Assembly (NCBI GenBank): GCA_001632425.1
Contig: KV425595.1
Location: 131,956-154,700 of the forward strand
Direction: 5' to 3'
Source: Neolentinus lepideus HHB14362 ss-1
Taxonomy: Eukaryota; Basidiomycota; Agaricomycetes; Gloeophyllales; Gloeophyllaceae
Length of the DNA stretch: 22,745 nucleotides
Part shown: positions 7,589-18,827 of the stretch, piece after piece
Position numbering within the stretch: the first letter of the stretch is position 1
Layout: each line of letters begins with the position of its first letter
Made by a program: the position numbers and the translations under genes
Notes under the pieces: model-generated
Told to the model about the DNA's origin: nothing
What the model saw: only the letters and a program-made list of their open reading frames with translations
Database searches by the model: none

Positions 7589-10500
7589 TGTCCCCTCGGA
7601 GAAAAAAGTATTCGGATCCATATCAAAGAAGAAATTATCATTCTCGAGTGACGGATCGAAACCACCGCTGTCACCCATTCCCTCCGAGTCAAACGCATCC
7701 GCATCCACACTTCCGGGCGCGATATCCAAGTACGTCCGGCAAACTTCATACGATGCCCCGAGTCCAAACGCTGCTAGCGGGTCATTCATCGTTGCATCTT
7801 GGTTACCTGGAAGTCCCTGAGTTACCCTGCCAGTAGAGGAGTACTGAAGGGATAAGGGCGCCGTCAGGCTCCCGGGTTCAAACGTACTCTGCATGACGCT
7901 CGCGGTGTTTGAGTTCAAGTAGTCAGTTGCACTAGGGAACGATTTTGCAGGGACATCATCGTTCTGCTGCGAGTCGGAGGAACCTGTTGCTGAGCGCGGG
8001 CTCGAGTGCGACTGCGACTGCGACTGCGACTGTGAGACGTGCATAAACTTCGTTCTACCGACGAAGGTCGCTAGGTGGTCATCGTCGTTCAGGTTTGCAA
8101 GCTCTTCTCCTGCGCTGGGCAGTCGGGAGAGCTTCAAATAAGCTTTGTCTCGCAGCTCGCGTAGTATGGGCTTGAGAGACTCGTCAGAAATTTAATTACC
8201 TCAACCACAAGGATCGCACCAATGATATTTGCACTCGGTGCGATTGCGCTGCACCCTTCTCAAACAGCTCAATTGCCGCATTAAGCCGATCAAAGGCGCC
8301 TCTCGCAATAGTCGGATTAGGTGACTTCGTCGCAATAAACGCGACCACGATCTGGATGTGCTCTGATTAGCTAAGCCAAAGACTCAATGTTGGTCAGACA
8401 CACCGCTGCTGAAGACGCGTGCAACCACACAAAGAAGAAGCGCTGGCACAACACCGGCGCGCGCTGCAAAAAGTGCGTTAAGCTTTTTAGGATAAGCAGC
8501 GCGGTTCGGTACGTCGTCATCACCGACACACCGTACGGGCTGTGAATCGGGTCTTCTGCATGGTCCAGAAACGCTTTGGCGAAGAACGGTCGGTGGATGT
8601 ACATTCGTACTAAGAGACGTTTATTTGAGCATCAGGGAAGCATGGAACTCTGGGTGTCTCACCGTAGTACTGTATGTGATTCGCGAATAAGCTGCGCATA
8701 CAAGCCGCGGGCTCATAATAATCCAGCTCAGTCGGCTCGGACTCCGCTTTGAGCGACTTGGGCATCGTAATCGAGCCCAGCTTCCGGTCGAGGTCCAGGA
8801 TGGCGCGGTAGTTGGGCGCCTGACCGGCGATGGTGAGCCTCACGGCTTTCCACCAGATATCCCGCTGGAATGTGTACCGCCACGTGCTGTCTGCAAGTAA
8901 GATCAGGTCTCAGTATCGAAAGAAGGAGTAAAATTCATGATAGCTTGCATTCATCGACTAGATCGACTACTTGATCGGGCTCGGCTGTGGGGACCTTGCA
9001 GTTCGCGAAGTCCCAGTGCGTCGATGGTGGTCGGCCCGTACTTAGACTCTGTGGTAGCGTGTGTCAAGGGTCTCCATCGCTTGAGTGCAAGTGGATACTG
9101 TACCATTGGAAATTCTTGAGAGACGAGCTCCCAAAATAATAGTCTCCGTCTGTGTATCGTCGTGGCGTCTAGTTGCCAATATGAACTGTCCAGGTCTACA
9201 GTAAGATCTGATTAGTGCGAAAAAAGGAGTGTAGCAGCAAAACACAGACGGAGGCCAATCTATAAAATAGCTTTTAAGATTATGCATAGCAAAATGTTTG
9301 CCGTAGGAGGATACCTACCGCTTGCGATAGCTTCACGGCGACCGATATCAACGGCCACGCATTTCCTAGCCCATACCTCTTCTCACAAAGCACATTATAC
9401 GCACTCATATACGCAAACGCCTGCACGGTCTCAATCGTTGGCGTCTCCGTGATATTCCGTATCGAGATCATAGAGCTGCCCGCCTGATAATAACACTCCG
9501 CTTCAGCATTGTACGGCGGCAGAGTAAGATCCACCAGCGCGCCATGTGACAACACAAGAAACAACACAGTAAGTTTCTGCGGGTTATACGACCGCACAAG
9601 ACCCTTCTTCTGATCAGCGAGAGAGGCGTAGATGGGACTGAGAATTTCGTTGACGAGTTCGTCACGCTGGATTGGCCCGAAGAACCACGAGGAGTGCTCG
9701 AGATAGGACTCACACAGCGCCGACGCGCGGCGTTGTGTGGGGAGAATGGATTCGAGGTGCGCGAGGGTCTCCTCATCGTACATGCTCGATGGCCCGGTCT
9801 CCCTATTTGGTGGCCGTCCGCGGTGATAGTCAAGAGACGAACCCCCCTCGTCACCGCCGTCTGGTGGCTCCTCGTCGCGCAGTCCCTGTGGCACTCAGTG
9901 AGATGTGGCGTAGCACGGGCGGAGATCTTGGGCATACCTGGAACAGAATCTGTACGCATGTAGTAATGCAAGGTTAATCCTGCCTCGCCATCAGTTTGCA
10001 CTGCATTGAGCAACGTACCTCGGGTCCTGCAGATCGTCCGAAGAACTTAGCTCGCCCATCATCCCCGATTGTTAGCGTCCCGAAGGCGTCGTTCAGCATG
10101 TCTACTTGCTCTTCTGGTGATGTATGGCTTGATGAACTCGTGTCAGGTCCCATTATGCTCTCGGTGAACTTGTCGGTGAACTTGATGGCAAGCAGGTCCT
10201 CGCTCAAAAGGGGATGGGTGTCTGATGAGACTTTAGAGTACATGGTGCGGACGGCATCTTCCAACGATTGTATTCGAGTGCATAATTGCTCAATCTTCTG
10301 CTGCAGGGCCTCCTTGTCGGCATATATTGATCTGCATGTCACAGAAATAGAGTCACCGCCGGAGTGGCGAGAGACGCCAGAATGCCAGACGTACCTGAAT
10401 ATCCTGCGCGTCGGCAGTGTTCCTGGGCACGATATCAGACGGAGGCTGATAAGGGTGGCGTCGCCATCACTGACCGTTGGGACATATGTCCGCGCATCCT

Positions 10501-10683
10501 CGCCGTATGCATGGGCCGCATGGGCGCTGCTTGTCGCAGCGCGATTTCATCCTAAGACAATATTCCCCTCATCCTCATCCATTCGGAACTTCAGCACCGT
10601 ACTCACCTTCGACATTCTTCACACGAGACTCTTGCTGGTCCATAGCCAGCTCTCTGGGCGTCTTTCTTTGCAGCGCCCGACAT
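7538..10683 (-). CDS. Zn2Cys6 fungal-specific transcription factor
   Basis: Exons on the minus strand: 10683-10607, 10551-10475, 10422-10395, 10331-10019, 9885-9315, 9207-9104, 9048-8949, 8890-8663, 8609-8404, 8351-8235, 8170-7538; about 817 residues. The zinc cluster spans residues 21-49 (C-x2-C-x6-C-x5-C-x2-C-x8-C: CEEC, RCDKQRPC, CIRRGC, ICPNG) and is split by intron 1. A coiled-coil dimerisation segment follows (ADKEALQQKIEQLCTRIQSLEDAV). The middle is the fungal-specific TF domain: FGPIQRDELVNEI, GALVDLTLPPYNAEAE, HRRRLLFWEL, a GRPPS motif, ILDLDRKLG and YIHRPFFAKAF. The C-terminus is acidic and Ser/Gln/Asn-rich, likely an activation domain. Intron 4 (133 bp) may hide one extra small exon. 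The C-terminus has an alternative end at 7501. Intron 7 uses a GC donor. It may regulate the nearby terpene locus; target unproven. Confidence 0.9.
8007..8030. repeat. Hexanucleotide microsatellite (TGCGAC)4
   Basis: Four perfect TGCGAC units lie in the last long exon of the transcription factor, coding on the minus strand for an alternating Ser-Gln run. Unit changes keep the frame, so length may vary between strains. Confidence 0.85.
8891..8948 (-). other. GC-AG intron in the transcription factor
   Basis: Between DLVDE and STWRYTFQRD the only in-phase junction uses donor GCAAGC at 8948 and acceptor TTGCAG at 8891 (58 bp, minus strand). Upstream GT donors here (8970, 8967 and 8958 in genomic order) are all in the wrong phase, and reading through reaches a stop. 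Confidence 0.75.
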
Positions 10684-11432
10684 TGCAAGCTATTCGGTGG
10701 GGTGTGGCGTCTGAGGGTATGCACTGGTCGTTCGCAGCAAGTAATATATAGAACTCTTGCGAAGGCTCTGAACCTTAGTGGAAAAGTATCAAATCTCCAT
10801 CATTTAGGCCATCAGCGTCGTCGTGCACCGTGACCCGACGGCCATCGCTGTTCTTTTCAAAAGGAGCTTCAAGGCTTTCGTTCTGTTCCCCGGATGAACA
10901 CGCTCGGGGTTTGCCGCGGGCCGCAGTCTAACCAAGAAATGAGAGACTGCAGCTGCAGTGAAACAAATATGATAGTGATATTCTTAAGAGGTCAAGAGGT
11001 GATATAACATACAGATAGCAGAAATAACTCTAAAGTTCCAATATTTTATATGTCATGAAGGTGTAAGGATTCTAAGGAACATTGCGGACTGAGATGAGTA
11101 GGCATCATAACGGTCTGTCTGTACATTCAAGTTCTTACCGATTATTAAACTTGAAACTCAGATATTACCTTATTTGTATCCTCCCATCAGCACGTTCTCA
11201 CGCTAGCGGCTATTGTGCTGAATCCGGGATGAACAATGTATCTGCATACTTGCATGCAGCCTGCGCTATTGTACAATTTATGGCCTCGCTATTGTCGTTA
11301 ACAATGCGGTCGACTATCGTCCGTCTTATGTACAACGACCCGCAGCTGGTTTGCATATATTCTTCACTCCCGACGACATTGTACACGACACCGACACGCT
11401 CACTTCTTCTAACTTCACGCTAATCGCTATAG
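10684..11432. promoter_or_regulatory. Divergent promoter region between transcription factor and LRR gene
   Basis: About 750 bp between two divergent start codons. It is AT-rich in the middle (about 10960-11060) and has a TATA-like TGCATATATT at about 11353-11362, roughly 75 bp before the LRR gene ATG. I see no coding sequence. Regulator binding sites could not be assigned. Confidence 0.45.
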
Positions 11433-13123
11433 ATGACGACCAAACCGCAATCTTCATACAACTTCAGATCTTCCTGGAAACCTGCTTCCAAGTTCCGCGA
11501 ACACTTATCCGTCGACGTCCCCATCGACGATGCCCCTATTCAGCACTCTCGGTTCTCCGCCGAATCCTCGCCTCCCAGTTTCCGCACTGCGTCCGCCGCT
11601 ACTATGAATGACTCTCATCCAGGTTCGAAAGTCAGGGACATCGAAGCACAGAGCCAGCGCTCGGGCTTCCGCAACCGGCTGACCCACCGTTTCACCAATC
11701 TATTCTTTGACCTACGCGTTCTGGGAAAGGAGCCAGAGATAGTGCCCATACAGCCACCCCAACTACCGGATTGGCCGCCGTTGAAAGTAGAGGACAAACT
11801 AGTCAGGTGTGCATGTGAGCAGAGGCATGAGCGAAATAGAAAGCGGATAAGGATATGGCTGATCATCCTGATCATCGTACTACTGTTTCTTTTCTTCAAC
11901 ACCGTCTTCCTAAACGTCCGAGTTGTCCGGCTCTCATCAGCGCCTCCCGGACCACTCGCTACATCCATTACCTCAACCAACTCCTCTTCTTCTCCGAATA
12001 CACTTTCAGTCGATGCACAACAGTGTATCTCGCAATACACCCTCGACGCACCCGCCAGCCCATCTTCATATCCATGCTCTTCCTGCCTGCCAGTCCTCCA
12101 ATCCGTCCCGTCGGGGCTCTCGAGCACCGACCCGAGCGATATGCAGCAAGTGCTCAACGCGATTCAATTCTGCGGACTCAAAGGCATATTCGACGACTCC
12201 GACTCTACGGCCCAAACTGCGCTGCACAACCAGGGCTGGCTGAATGACACCCGGTTCTGCGCATGGAACAGCGTGACGTGCGATGGTGCGGGACGCGTCT
12301 CTTCACTGTAAGTCGTCCACTCCACACCATAATCAAATACTCTGAATATTCTAATATGCCCCACAGACAACTGACCTTCCCGTCGGTCCCTTCATTATTT
12401 CCAAGTGAGTTAGTTGCTCTCACCGGGCTGCAAAGCCTCTCTGTAATCGGCAACAACGCCATGCCAGGTACGCAATCTGACCATATCCAATCAACCAGAT
12501 TAAATCCTGACATTGTTATTGCAGCCGGATCTCTACCTAGCTCCTTCACAAACTTGACCTTGCTCACAACACTCCACCTGGAGTCGACTGCGCTTACAGC
12601 GCTCCCCGATAATTTGTTCTCGAGCCTAAACAAGGTTACAACGCTTGCGTTAATCGATAATGCACAAATGGGGAACACCCTCCCGTCATCCGTCACACAG
12701 TTGTCTCTGCAGAGCTTGTAAGTCGATCCTCCATCATTATCCTCACCCAACTCATGCCTCCGATCCAGGGTCATCAACGGTCAATCCCTCAACAACCCCT
12801 TCCCCTCCTTCGCTTCCAGCGCCTCCCTCCAATCCTCCCTCCAGCTCCTCGACCTCTCCTCGACCAACCTCACTGCGTCCATCCCTGCGTCCATCACCTC
12901 CTTCACCGCGCTCAAGGAGCTCCACCTCAGCTCAGACAACATCCAGTCGCCCCTTCCGTCTTCCCTTCCCCAGTCACTGCAGCTCCTCACGCTCGCGAAT
13001 AACTCGGGCTTGAGTGGGACGCTCAGCGGGTGTCCCAGTACCCTGCAGAGCTGTAGTGTTACTGGCACGGCGGTGCAGGTTGGGAGCGGGTGTGGGGTGT
13101 GTACTACTAGTGGGAGTGGCTGA
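11433..13123 (+). CDS. Type II membrane protein with extracellular leucine-rich repeats
   Basis: Exons 11433-12307, 12367-12467, 12525-12717, 12769-13123 join in phase to 507 residues. The N-terminal 140 residues are soluble, Ser-rich and then basic (RHERNRKRIR). One strong transmembrane helix follows at about 141-160 (IWLIILIIVLLFLFFNTVFL). With no signal peptide and the positive charges before the helix, a type II signal anchor is expected. The outer part has a Ser/Thr-rich stalk, a cysteine-bearing cap resembling the plant-type LRR N-terminal cap (WLNDTRFCAWNSVTCDG followed by GRVSSL), then degenerate LRRs (LTGLQSLSVIGN, LTTLHLESTALTALP, LQLLDLSSTNLTASIP, LKELHLSSDNI, LQLLTLANNSGLSGTL) and a short Cys-rich end. 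There is no kinase domain. A cell-surface recognition or wall role is plausible but not shown. Confidence 0.8.
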
Positions 13124-14241
13124 GCCCTTCCCTTCTTTCTCCTCTAATTCTGCCGCAAATGACCCTCACGATTCGTTTCTACTACTCTCATGATTGCTTT
13201 TGAACGTTCTTTATCTTGACTATCTTCAACGGACAACTCCTGTAGCCCATAGCTTGATACCTCACTACTTCACTGTATCAATTGTTCCGATCTTGCGCTG
13301 TACCCTAGCTCTCTAGCAAGTTAATTGATTTTGATTGCCTCTTGACCGTTGCGAGTCTGGCTTGATATGACGAGTGGCTGTGGGGTTTGCAACAAATACA
13401 GATCTTAGCTCGGATTACCGACTTGGTCTGATCAAGGGAGTGCGATCTGGCCGAAGGTTCGGATGACTGGGAAGTACAGGAGGCTGGGTAGAAGTCTGCC
13501 ATGAGACAGCTATTAGTCTAATATCCCAGAATCCAGTTCAGTCGACCACTTCTTAGCTCGACGGGAACATCATGCAAGTTATGGCAGGGCCAAAATCGTC
13601 CAGCGGTCGACTTCTCAATCTCCGGAGGGCGAAAGCCCGGCTTCGTATATCAGGGCACAGCTTGAATATGTTTCGAAGTTAATCATGTACCTTCCTCCCA
13701 TGGTCGTTTGCCTTCCACGGCGACGCAGTCAGGCCATGATCGAGGGCCTCTGCGTCGTAGTGGGCGAGCTTCGAATTCCCTCCATCTAACGGACCCATTT
13801 CAGTGAAGCCAATGACGGCCGCGAGGAAGAAGATGGGTGCGTGAATAGGATGTTGATGCATGTGTCGACGCGATGGACACTGACACAGCCAGAGAAACGG
13901 CCAACACCGAAGAAAGGAAGAAGAGCTTAGAGCTGTGCAAAATGATATTGTGAGACGCTGCGCGTGGATCAATGTTACCCCTGCCAGTCAAGCAACCAAT
14001 TGAGTCCCTTAGAAGACGAGACATCTGAAGCAGGAGCTGACAGAGTGCAGGGTCGTCATGATAGAACAAGGAGGAGCCACTCATCTGTTGCAGCCGGTAC
14101 TCGGCTCAAGCGCGAATACCTTGCATTGTCGAATAGATGCAGGAACGACGAAGACTCGAGATAGAGCAAGGTTTGCAATGTCAGCCAATAATGTGCCACA
14201 TCCCGACAAAGCAACAGAACACACAAGAATGCACGTCTGAA
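13124..14241. other. Intergenic region, no confident gene
   Basis: About 1.1 kb between the LRR gene and KRI1. Overlapping minus-strand frames at about 13679-14084 contain a hydrophobic stretch (SSVLAVSLAVSVSIAS) and, in another frame, HAPIFFLAAVIGFTEMG. Neither has a credible start and splice structure. I leave this unresolved rather than call a gene. Confidence 0.5.
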
Positions 14242-16728
14242 TCAACTATCCCCACCACTGGCGTGCTTCCTATGTCGTCTCCGCTTCTTCTTACTCGCCA
14301 CGCCCTCCTCTATACCCTCACCACCTACCTCTTGCTCCGGTTCAGAATCATCCGCACCTCTCCTCTTCTTCCCTCTAGCCGCACACTCTTCTCTCTTCTC
14401 TTCCTCCTGGTCACCTTCCTCCCCACCGCCCTGAGCAGCCTTCATCCTTAACCGCTCCTTCTTCCCCTTCCTCTTCTTCTCCCTCTCTGCCCCCGCCCCG
14501 CCTACCGCAAACCCACCCCTCTCCCTCTGTCGTTCAACCAAAGAATGCTTCAATTCCTTCAGCTTCTCATTCCTCTTATTATCCCACTTGGCTCCCTTGC
14601 GGTACGGCGCGAGCTTCTTGACCCCCATGTACTGGTTGAGCTCCTGGTCCGTTGCCATGAGGATCTCCGCCGGGCTGAGACCGAAGTTTTGCGATGCGAC
14701 GGGAGTGTATTTAAACCGCGTGGGCATGTCACCGACCTGTAAGATACATAGACGAAGATAAAGAATAAGCTATTGAGGAAGCACAAACGACGCACCATGT
14801 CATTGAAATCCATCTCATACAACGAATCCATATACTGTAGCTCGAGCTTCCTCTTCCTCATCTCTTCTGTTCCATCCCACTCCTCCCCATCATCCCCATA
14901 CCCGACGTTCTCCGCATCCATTGCGTCAACGTCGACACCATCTTCCACCGCACCCTCACCATCCTCTTTCTTATCCTTCTTCTTTTTCTTCTTCTTTAAC
15001 TTCTTCTTCGACTCAGCCCCATCCTCATCCTCCTCAGATACGATGTCCCCAATGTCAATATCATCATCCCACGTCGGCTTCTCCTCATCGCCGAGCCCAC
15101 TCTCACTGTAAATCTCAGCCATCTGCCTCTCATGCGCCTCCGGATCCCAGTCCGCGTCGAGGTCCAGTTCCTGCAGCGCTACATCCCCACCAAATTTCAT
15201 CATCACAATGATCCCGTTCCACCTCGGAAGTTACAACGCACCTTTCGTCGTCTCGAAATCCTTCCCGCCCTCCTTCCCGATCCTCTCCAGCTTACTCCGC
15301 AGCTCCTTCATCTTCAGCGCCTTCAACCTCTTAATCTCCTCCTTCTTCTGTAGCATCCCCTGCTCCTTCCTCTCCTTCCTCCGCTCCCTCGCTTCCTTCC
15401 TCGTACTCTCTTCACGCCGTACGAGACCCGCCACTTGACGCGGGTAGGATTTGATCGTAGCCGCATCTCTATTACATTGTAGTAAGGGCGTTAGGATTAG
15501 TTTGAATTATTATAAAGGGGCGGGTGGAGACGTACGGTTCTTCGAAGCGGAAGTTGTACGAGGTCTCGAATTGCTCGTTGACCTCCTCGAACTCCTCGTC
15601 TTCCAGCTCCCCGACCGACGCGTCGCTGTCCTCCTCTCTATCCTCATCCGACTCTGTCTTCGCTCTGCCTTTATCCTTATCCTTCTTTTTCCCCGTGATT
15701 TCTTTGTAAGTAGGGTGACGTTTAGCCGAGCGGTCGATCCATCCCCGGTTAAGGATGTAACTGAGGAACAATATATGTCAGACCGGGAGAAGCTCGTGAT
15801 GGCAAAAACTCACTTCATCAGAAACTCCCGATCCTTATCCTCTTTGCTCTTCTTACTCTTCTTCTTATTTTTCTTCTTCTCATTCTCTTCCTCCTCACCC
15901 AACGCAGCAACGCCATCCTGCTCACCAGGCTCTATCGTCACCAGCTGCCGAATATCACCTACTTCGCGCTTCAAAAATTCGCGGTACTCTTCTTCCTCCC
16001 GTTCCAATTCGTCCTTCGTCTTCTCACGCGGCACGAGAAAGTCGTCATCATCATCGCCATCCTCGTCTTTTACGGCGTATTGAAAAGCGGAGATGGTCTC
16101 GTCTCGCAGAGCCTTTTGCTCTTGGACATGCGTGACAGGTTGCGGAGAGGGCGAGCGGGAGGTCGGATTCAGGATAGAGTCGAAGGCTTGCTGCCGGATC
16201 GTCACTGGCTAGAGTCATGCTTGTATAAGTCTCAGTCAAGTTCGTTTGTAGGTGACAGGAAATACATACCTTTGACTTGTCCTTCTTAGATGACCAAGAG
16301 GAAAGCTTGCTGTCTTGCGTCTTCTGCCGTTCCTCTGGTGGACATAAGTTGAAACAATGAGATGATAGTCATCCAGACATACCTTCGAATACACTCTTCG
16401 TGTTGTCGTAGATACTAGGATCCCTTTTTTTAATCCTCGCCAAGGTTTTCAAGATTGCGGCATCCAGTGCAGGTGTCAGCTCCTCACCATCCTCATCCTC
16501 CGACTCCATTTCCTCCGAGTCCTCTTCCCCCTCGTCCTCTTCTTCTATATCGGATCCATACTTGTCCCTTACTATATTTTCTCGAGTGAATTTTAGGTAG
16601 CACCGAGACAAGGAATTATACGTACGTTGCTGCAATTCTTCCCGCTCCTTCCTATAAGCATACGCTTTGGCAAAATGCTCGTTGATGGTGAGCTGATGGA
16701 CATCCTCAGAATCAGAATCCGACAACAT
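14242..16728 (-). CDS. KRI1: KRI1 family ribosome biogenesis protein
   Basis: Nucleolar factor needed for 18S rRNA processing and small-subunit assembly, partner of the KH-domain protein Krr1 in yeast. Exons (minus): 16728-16626, 16571-16383, 16334-16270, 16208-15814, 15760-15536, 15468-15242, 15178-14796, 14736-14242, giving 693 residues, slightly longer than yeast Kri1. Family marks: acidic N-terminus; YILNRGWIDRS; EEVNEQFETSYNFRFEEP; the Lys/Arg/Glu-rich helix KERKEQ...EEIKRLKALKMKEL; LDLDADWDPEAHERQM; MDFNDMVGDMPTRFKYTPV; and GLSPAEILMATDQELNQYMGVKKLAPYR near the end. Long charged stretches are typical. All eight exons join in phase. It is divergent from RIT1 with 262 bp between start codons, so the two probably share regulatory elements. 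Confidence 0.95.
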
Positions 16729-16802
16729 AACGGCAAGCAGTCGTGGATGTTAGTAGTGTTAGTGAAGCCGGTGCACCTGCGGACAAAATTCAAGGCATTT
16801 CG

Positions 16803-16834
16803 ATTGGATTGGATTCTTTGACACACATCACGTG
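16803..16834. promoter_or_regulatory. Tandem inverted CCAAT boxes and an E-box in the KRI1/RIT1 promoter
   Basis: ATTGG at 16803-16807 and 16808-16812 are two adjacent CCAAT boxes read on the minus strand (toward KRI1). A CACGTG E-box is at 16829-16834. All lie in the 262-bp space between the two divergent ATGs, so they could serve both genes. Binding by Hap-type and bHLH factors is inferred from the motifs only. Confidence 0.55.
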
Positions 16835-16990
16835 GTAGCCATGTGATATGTAGCCCGCAATAGCTCCCGGATTCTCTCTCGCGATCGTCTCGTGAAGTTC
16901 GACACTTGGCTTGGGAGAAACACTACACTCTATCTCAACTACGGTCTGAATGAACACTAGCACTCTCTACCCGAACCATCCGTACAATAA

Positions 16991-18827
16991 ATGTATGAAG
17001 ATGATGTTGCATTCAATGCACGCAATGAGCGGGCGGAAGCACTCGCTCTACTTCGGAAAGAGTCTTTAGATATTTATAATCGCCTCCATTCAATCGCAGA
17101 AGACGCCATATTCGTGGAAGAAGTTCATCAGGCATACCCTGATATTCCGATCCTCCGTAGGATTGACGTTTATCATACTTGATTGTACGGAATACAATTT
17201 ATTGACGCGATTCTCTTAGCTAATCTACGATGTGGTGAATGGTACACAGACCCTAAGATGGTAGGTATACTTTGAATTCTCGTTTACTAACTTGATCTCA
17301 ATTGCATCATGAGTTTTAGATAGCGAAAGAGGCCGCGTACTTCAAGTCCACTGACGGCCACTTTGGAAACTGGAGCTTCAACCTGAGACGGCCTAACCTC
17401 CATCTCCTGCCTCTTGCCATTGCAAACCATGGGTGCGCTCAAGCTTGCTGATATATACTATCAAAAATCAATTCTATCAGACAGGATGATTATAGTAGAT
17501 TCGACAAGAGCAGGCAAACGCATGCCCGACGCTCTCTCCAAAACGGTTCCTATATGGTGTGCCGTGATCAATCGCACAGTGCTACAACTTCGGGAAAACG
17601 AGGTACATGAGACTTGTGATAGAAAGCTATATACCCCGCCAGGCATCGTCAGTTCTCAAGAAAGCCGACAAATTGAGGAGAGAATAGACGCATGGGCAAG
17701 ATCACTCGCTGTGTGTCTTCCTTATTTCCCTATATACTATCGTAATTCACAGAATTCTACTTTAACCAGAAATCGTCATATACTCTACCACACCTGCCCC
17801 TTCCTTTGCGACCGTTGTGGATCACGCCCGTTACATCAGTCTTCCCCTCTCTTCCTGCGAAAGACCGACGAAGCTTCATACCCGTCCTATGTGTCTCAGC
17901 TTCAAAGCAGATCAAATTTGGTGTGGAAAGAAGGCAAGCTGGCTTTGGCTATGTTCAGGGATCGGGGGACGATCACGAGCTATGGGGGAGGGTCAGCCAG
18001 TTTGCCATTCTGGTCATCCTCTGCTCCCACTAAAATAATTCATGCTATGCCTATATGCAGAACTTGACGCCCAAGATATTCTGGGAGCACAAAGAAACCC
18101 TCCTGCGATGCAGCCGTTCCGAATTATCTGCTATGGTCGAAAAGCTAGTCCATGAAGATCGTGCGCATGCCGCGCGGAATAAAGGCGTGGAGTGGACTTT
18201 GTTGCCTACACCCATTCGACAAGTCTCCGGCGCGCTAATGCTGTGCAAGGCCTCTGACTTGCCTGGCGTTCCGCTCGATTCGTTGCCATCGGAAGGCGGC
18301 GGTAGCAGTACTGCGTATGTGATCATCGATCGCAAGGACGCAGCAGATAGTTCTGAGGTTCAGGATGATGATAGCGCGACTTCAAACGTGTTGCGCCTCT
18401 CTACCCCCGAAGGAAAGAAAGGTCAACTACGCTTTCTCGAGACCGTCTTGCCCCGATCGATGTCCTTTGTCCAATCCCATCTACGCAGAGGGAGAAATGT
18501 ATGCATTGCCTGCGACGATGGCAAAGATATCAGCGTCGGCATAGCGCTCGCAGCCCTACAGAAGTTCTTCGATGACAACGGCGAACTCATCGAAAGCGAG
18601 CATAGTTGCACACTGAAAGTTGGTCAGTCTTCACGGTTTACTCCCATTTATCAATCAAGAGAACGCTGAAATTTACAGACAAACAAACAATCCGCACCCG
18701 CCTCCACTGGATCATCTCCAGCTACCCTCTCGCCAACCCCTCGCGGACAACACTCAAGCGCGTCAATGAGTTCCTCCTGACACCGCCTTCCTTCCGCTCA
18801 GGGCGCACTACCAGCGCAAGCACCTAA
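16991..18827 (+). CDS. RIT1: Initiator tRNA phosphoribosyl transferase
   Basis: Adds 2'-O-ribosyl phosphate to A64 of initiator methionine tRNA, keeping it out of elongation. Exons: 16991-17156, 17220-17260, 17320-17432, 17485-17710, 17770-17991, 18061-18622, 18679-18827; 492 residues, close to yeast Rit1. Conserved blocks in order: ESLDIYNRLHSIAED; LPNLRCGEWYTDPK; KSTDGHFGNWSFNLRRPNLH; IIVDSTRAGKRMPDALSKTV; LYTPPG; PLWITPVTSVFP; YVQGSGDDHELW; then the C-terminal dual-specificity-phosphatase-like domain with IACDDGKDISVGIALA and a closing helix RTRLHWIISSYPLANPSRTT. Intron 2 has a textbook TACTAAC branch site. An ATG at 17429 is inside exon 3 and is not the start. The stop lies only 6 bp from the RIM13 stop on the other strand. 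Confidence 0.96.

Noticed and set aside
9996..10751. 251-codon plus-strand open frame
   Set aside because: It is antisense to exons 1-4 of the Zn2Cys6 regulator, whose zinc cluster and coiled coil are unmistakable on the minus strand.
11615..12157. 180-codon minus-strand open frame
   Set aside because: It lies opposite exon 1 of the LRR membrane protein, where the plus strand encodes a clear transmembrane helix and stalk.
12660..13013. Pro/Ser-rich plus-strand frames over the LRR gene's last exon
   Set aside because: They are alternative frames of the exon that encodes the leucine-rich repeats after the intron 12718-12768.
13679..14084. Minus-strand frames with hydrophobic segments resembling a signal peptide
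   Set aside because: The hydrophobic stretches lie in different frames without a nearby ATG or an in-phase intron joining them. Too weak to call.
14773..15111. Ser-rich plus-strand open frame of 112 codons
   Set aside because: It is the antisense image of the Lys/Glu/Asp-rich part of KRI1; the Ser runs come from complementing AAG/GAG codons.
15451..16083. 210-codon plus-strand open frame
   Set aside because: It is antisense to KRI1 exons and introns and contains only Ser/Leu/Phe low-complexity sequence.
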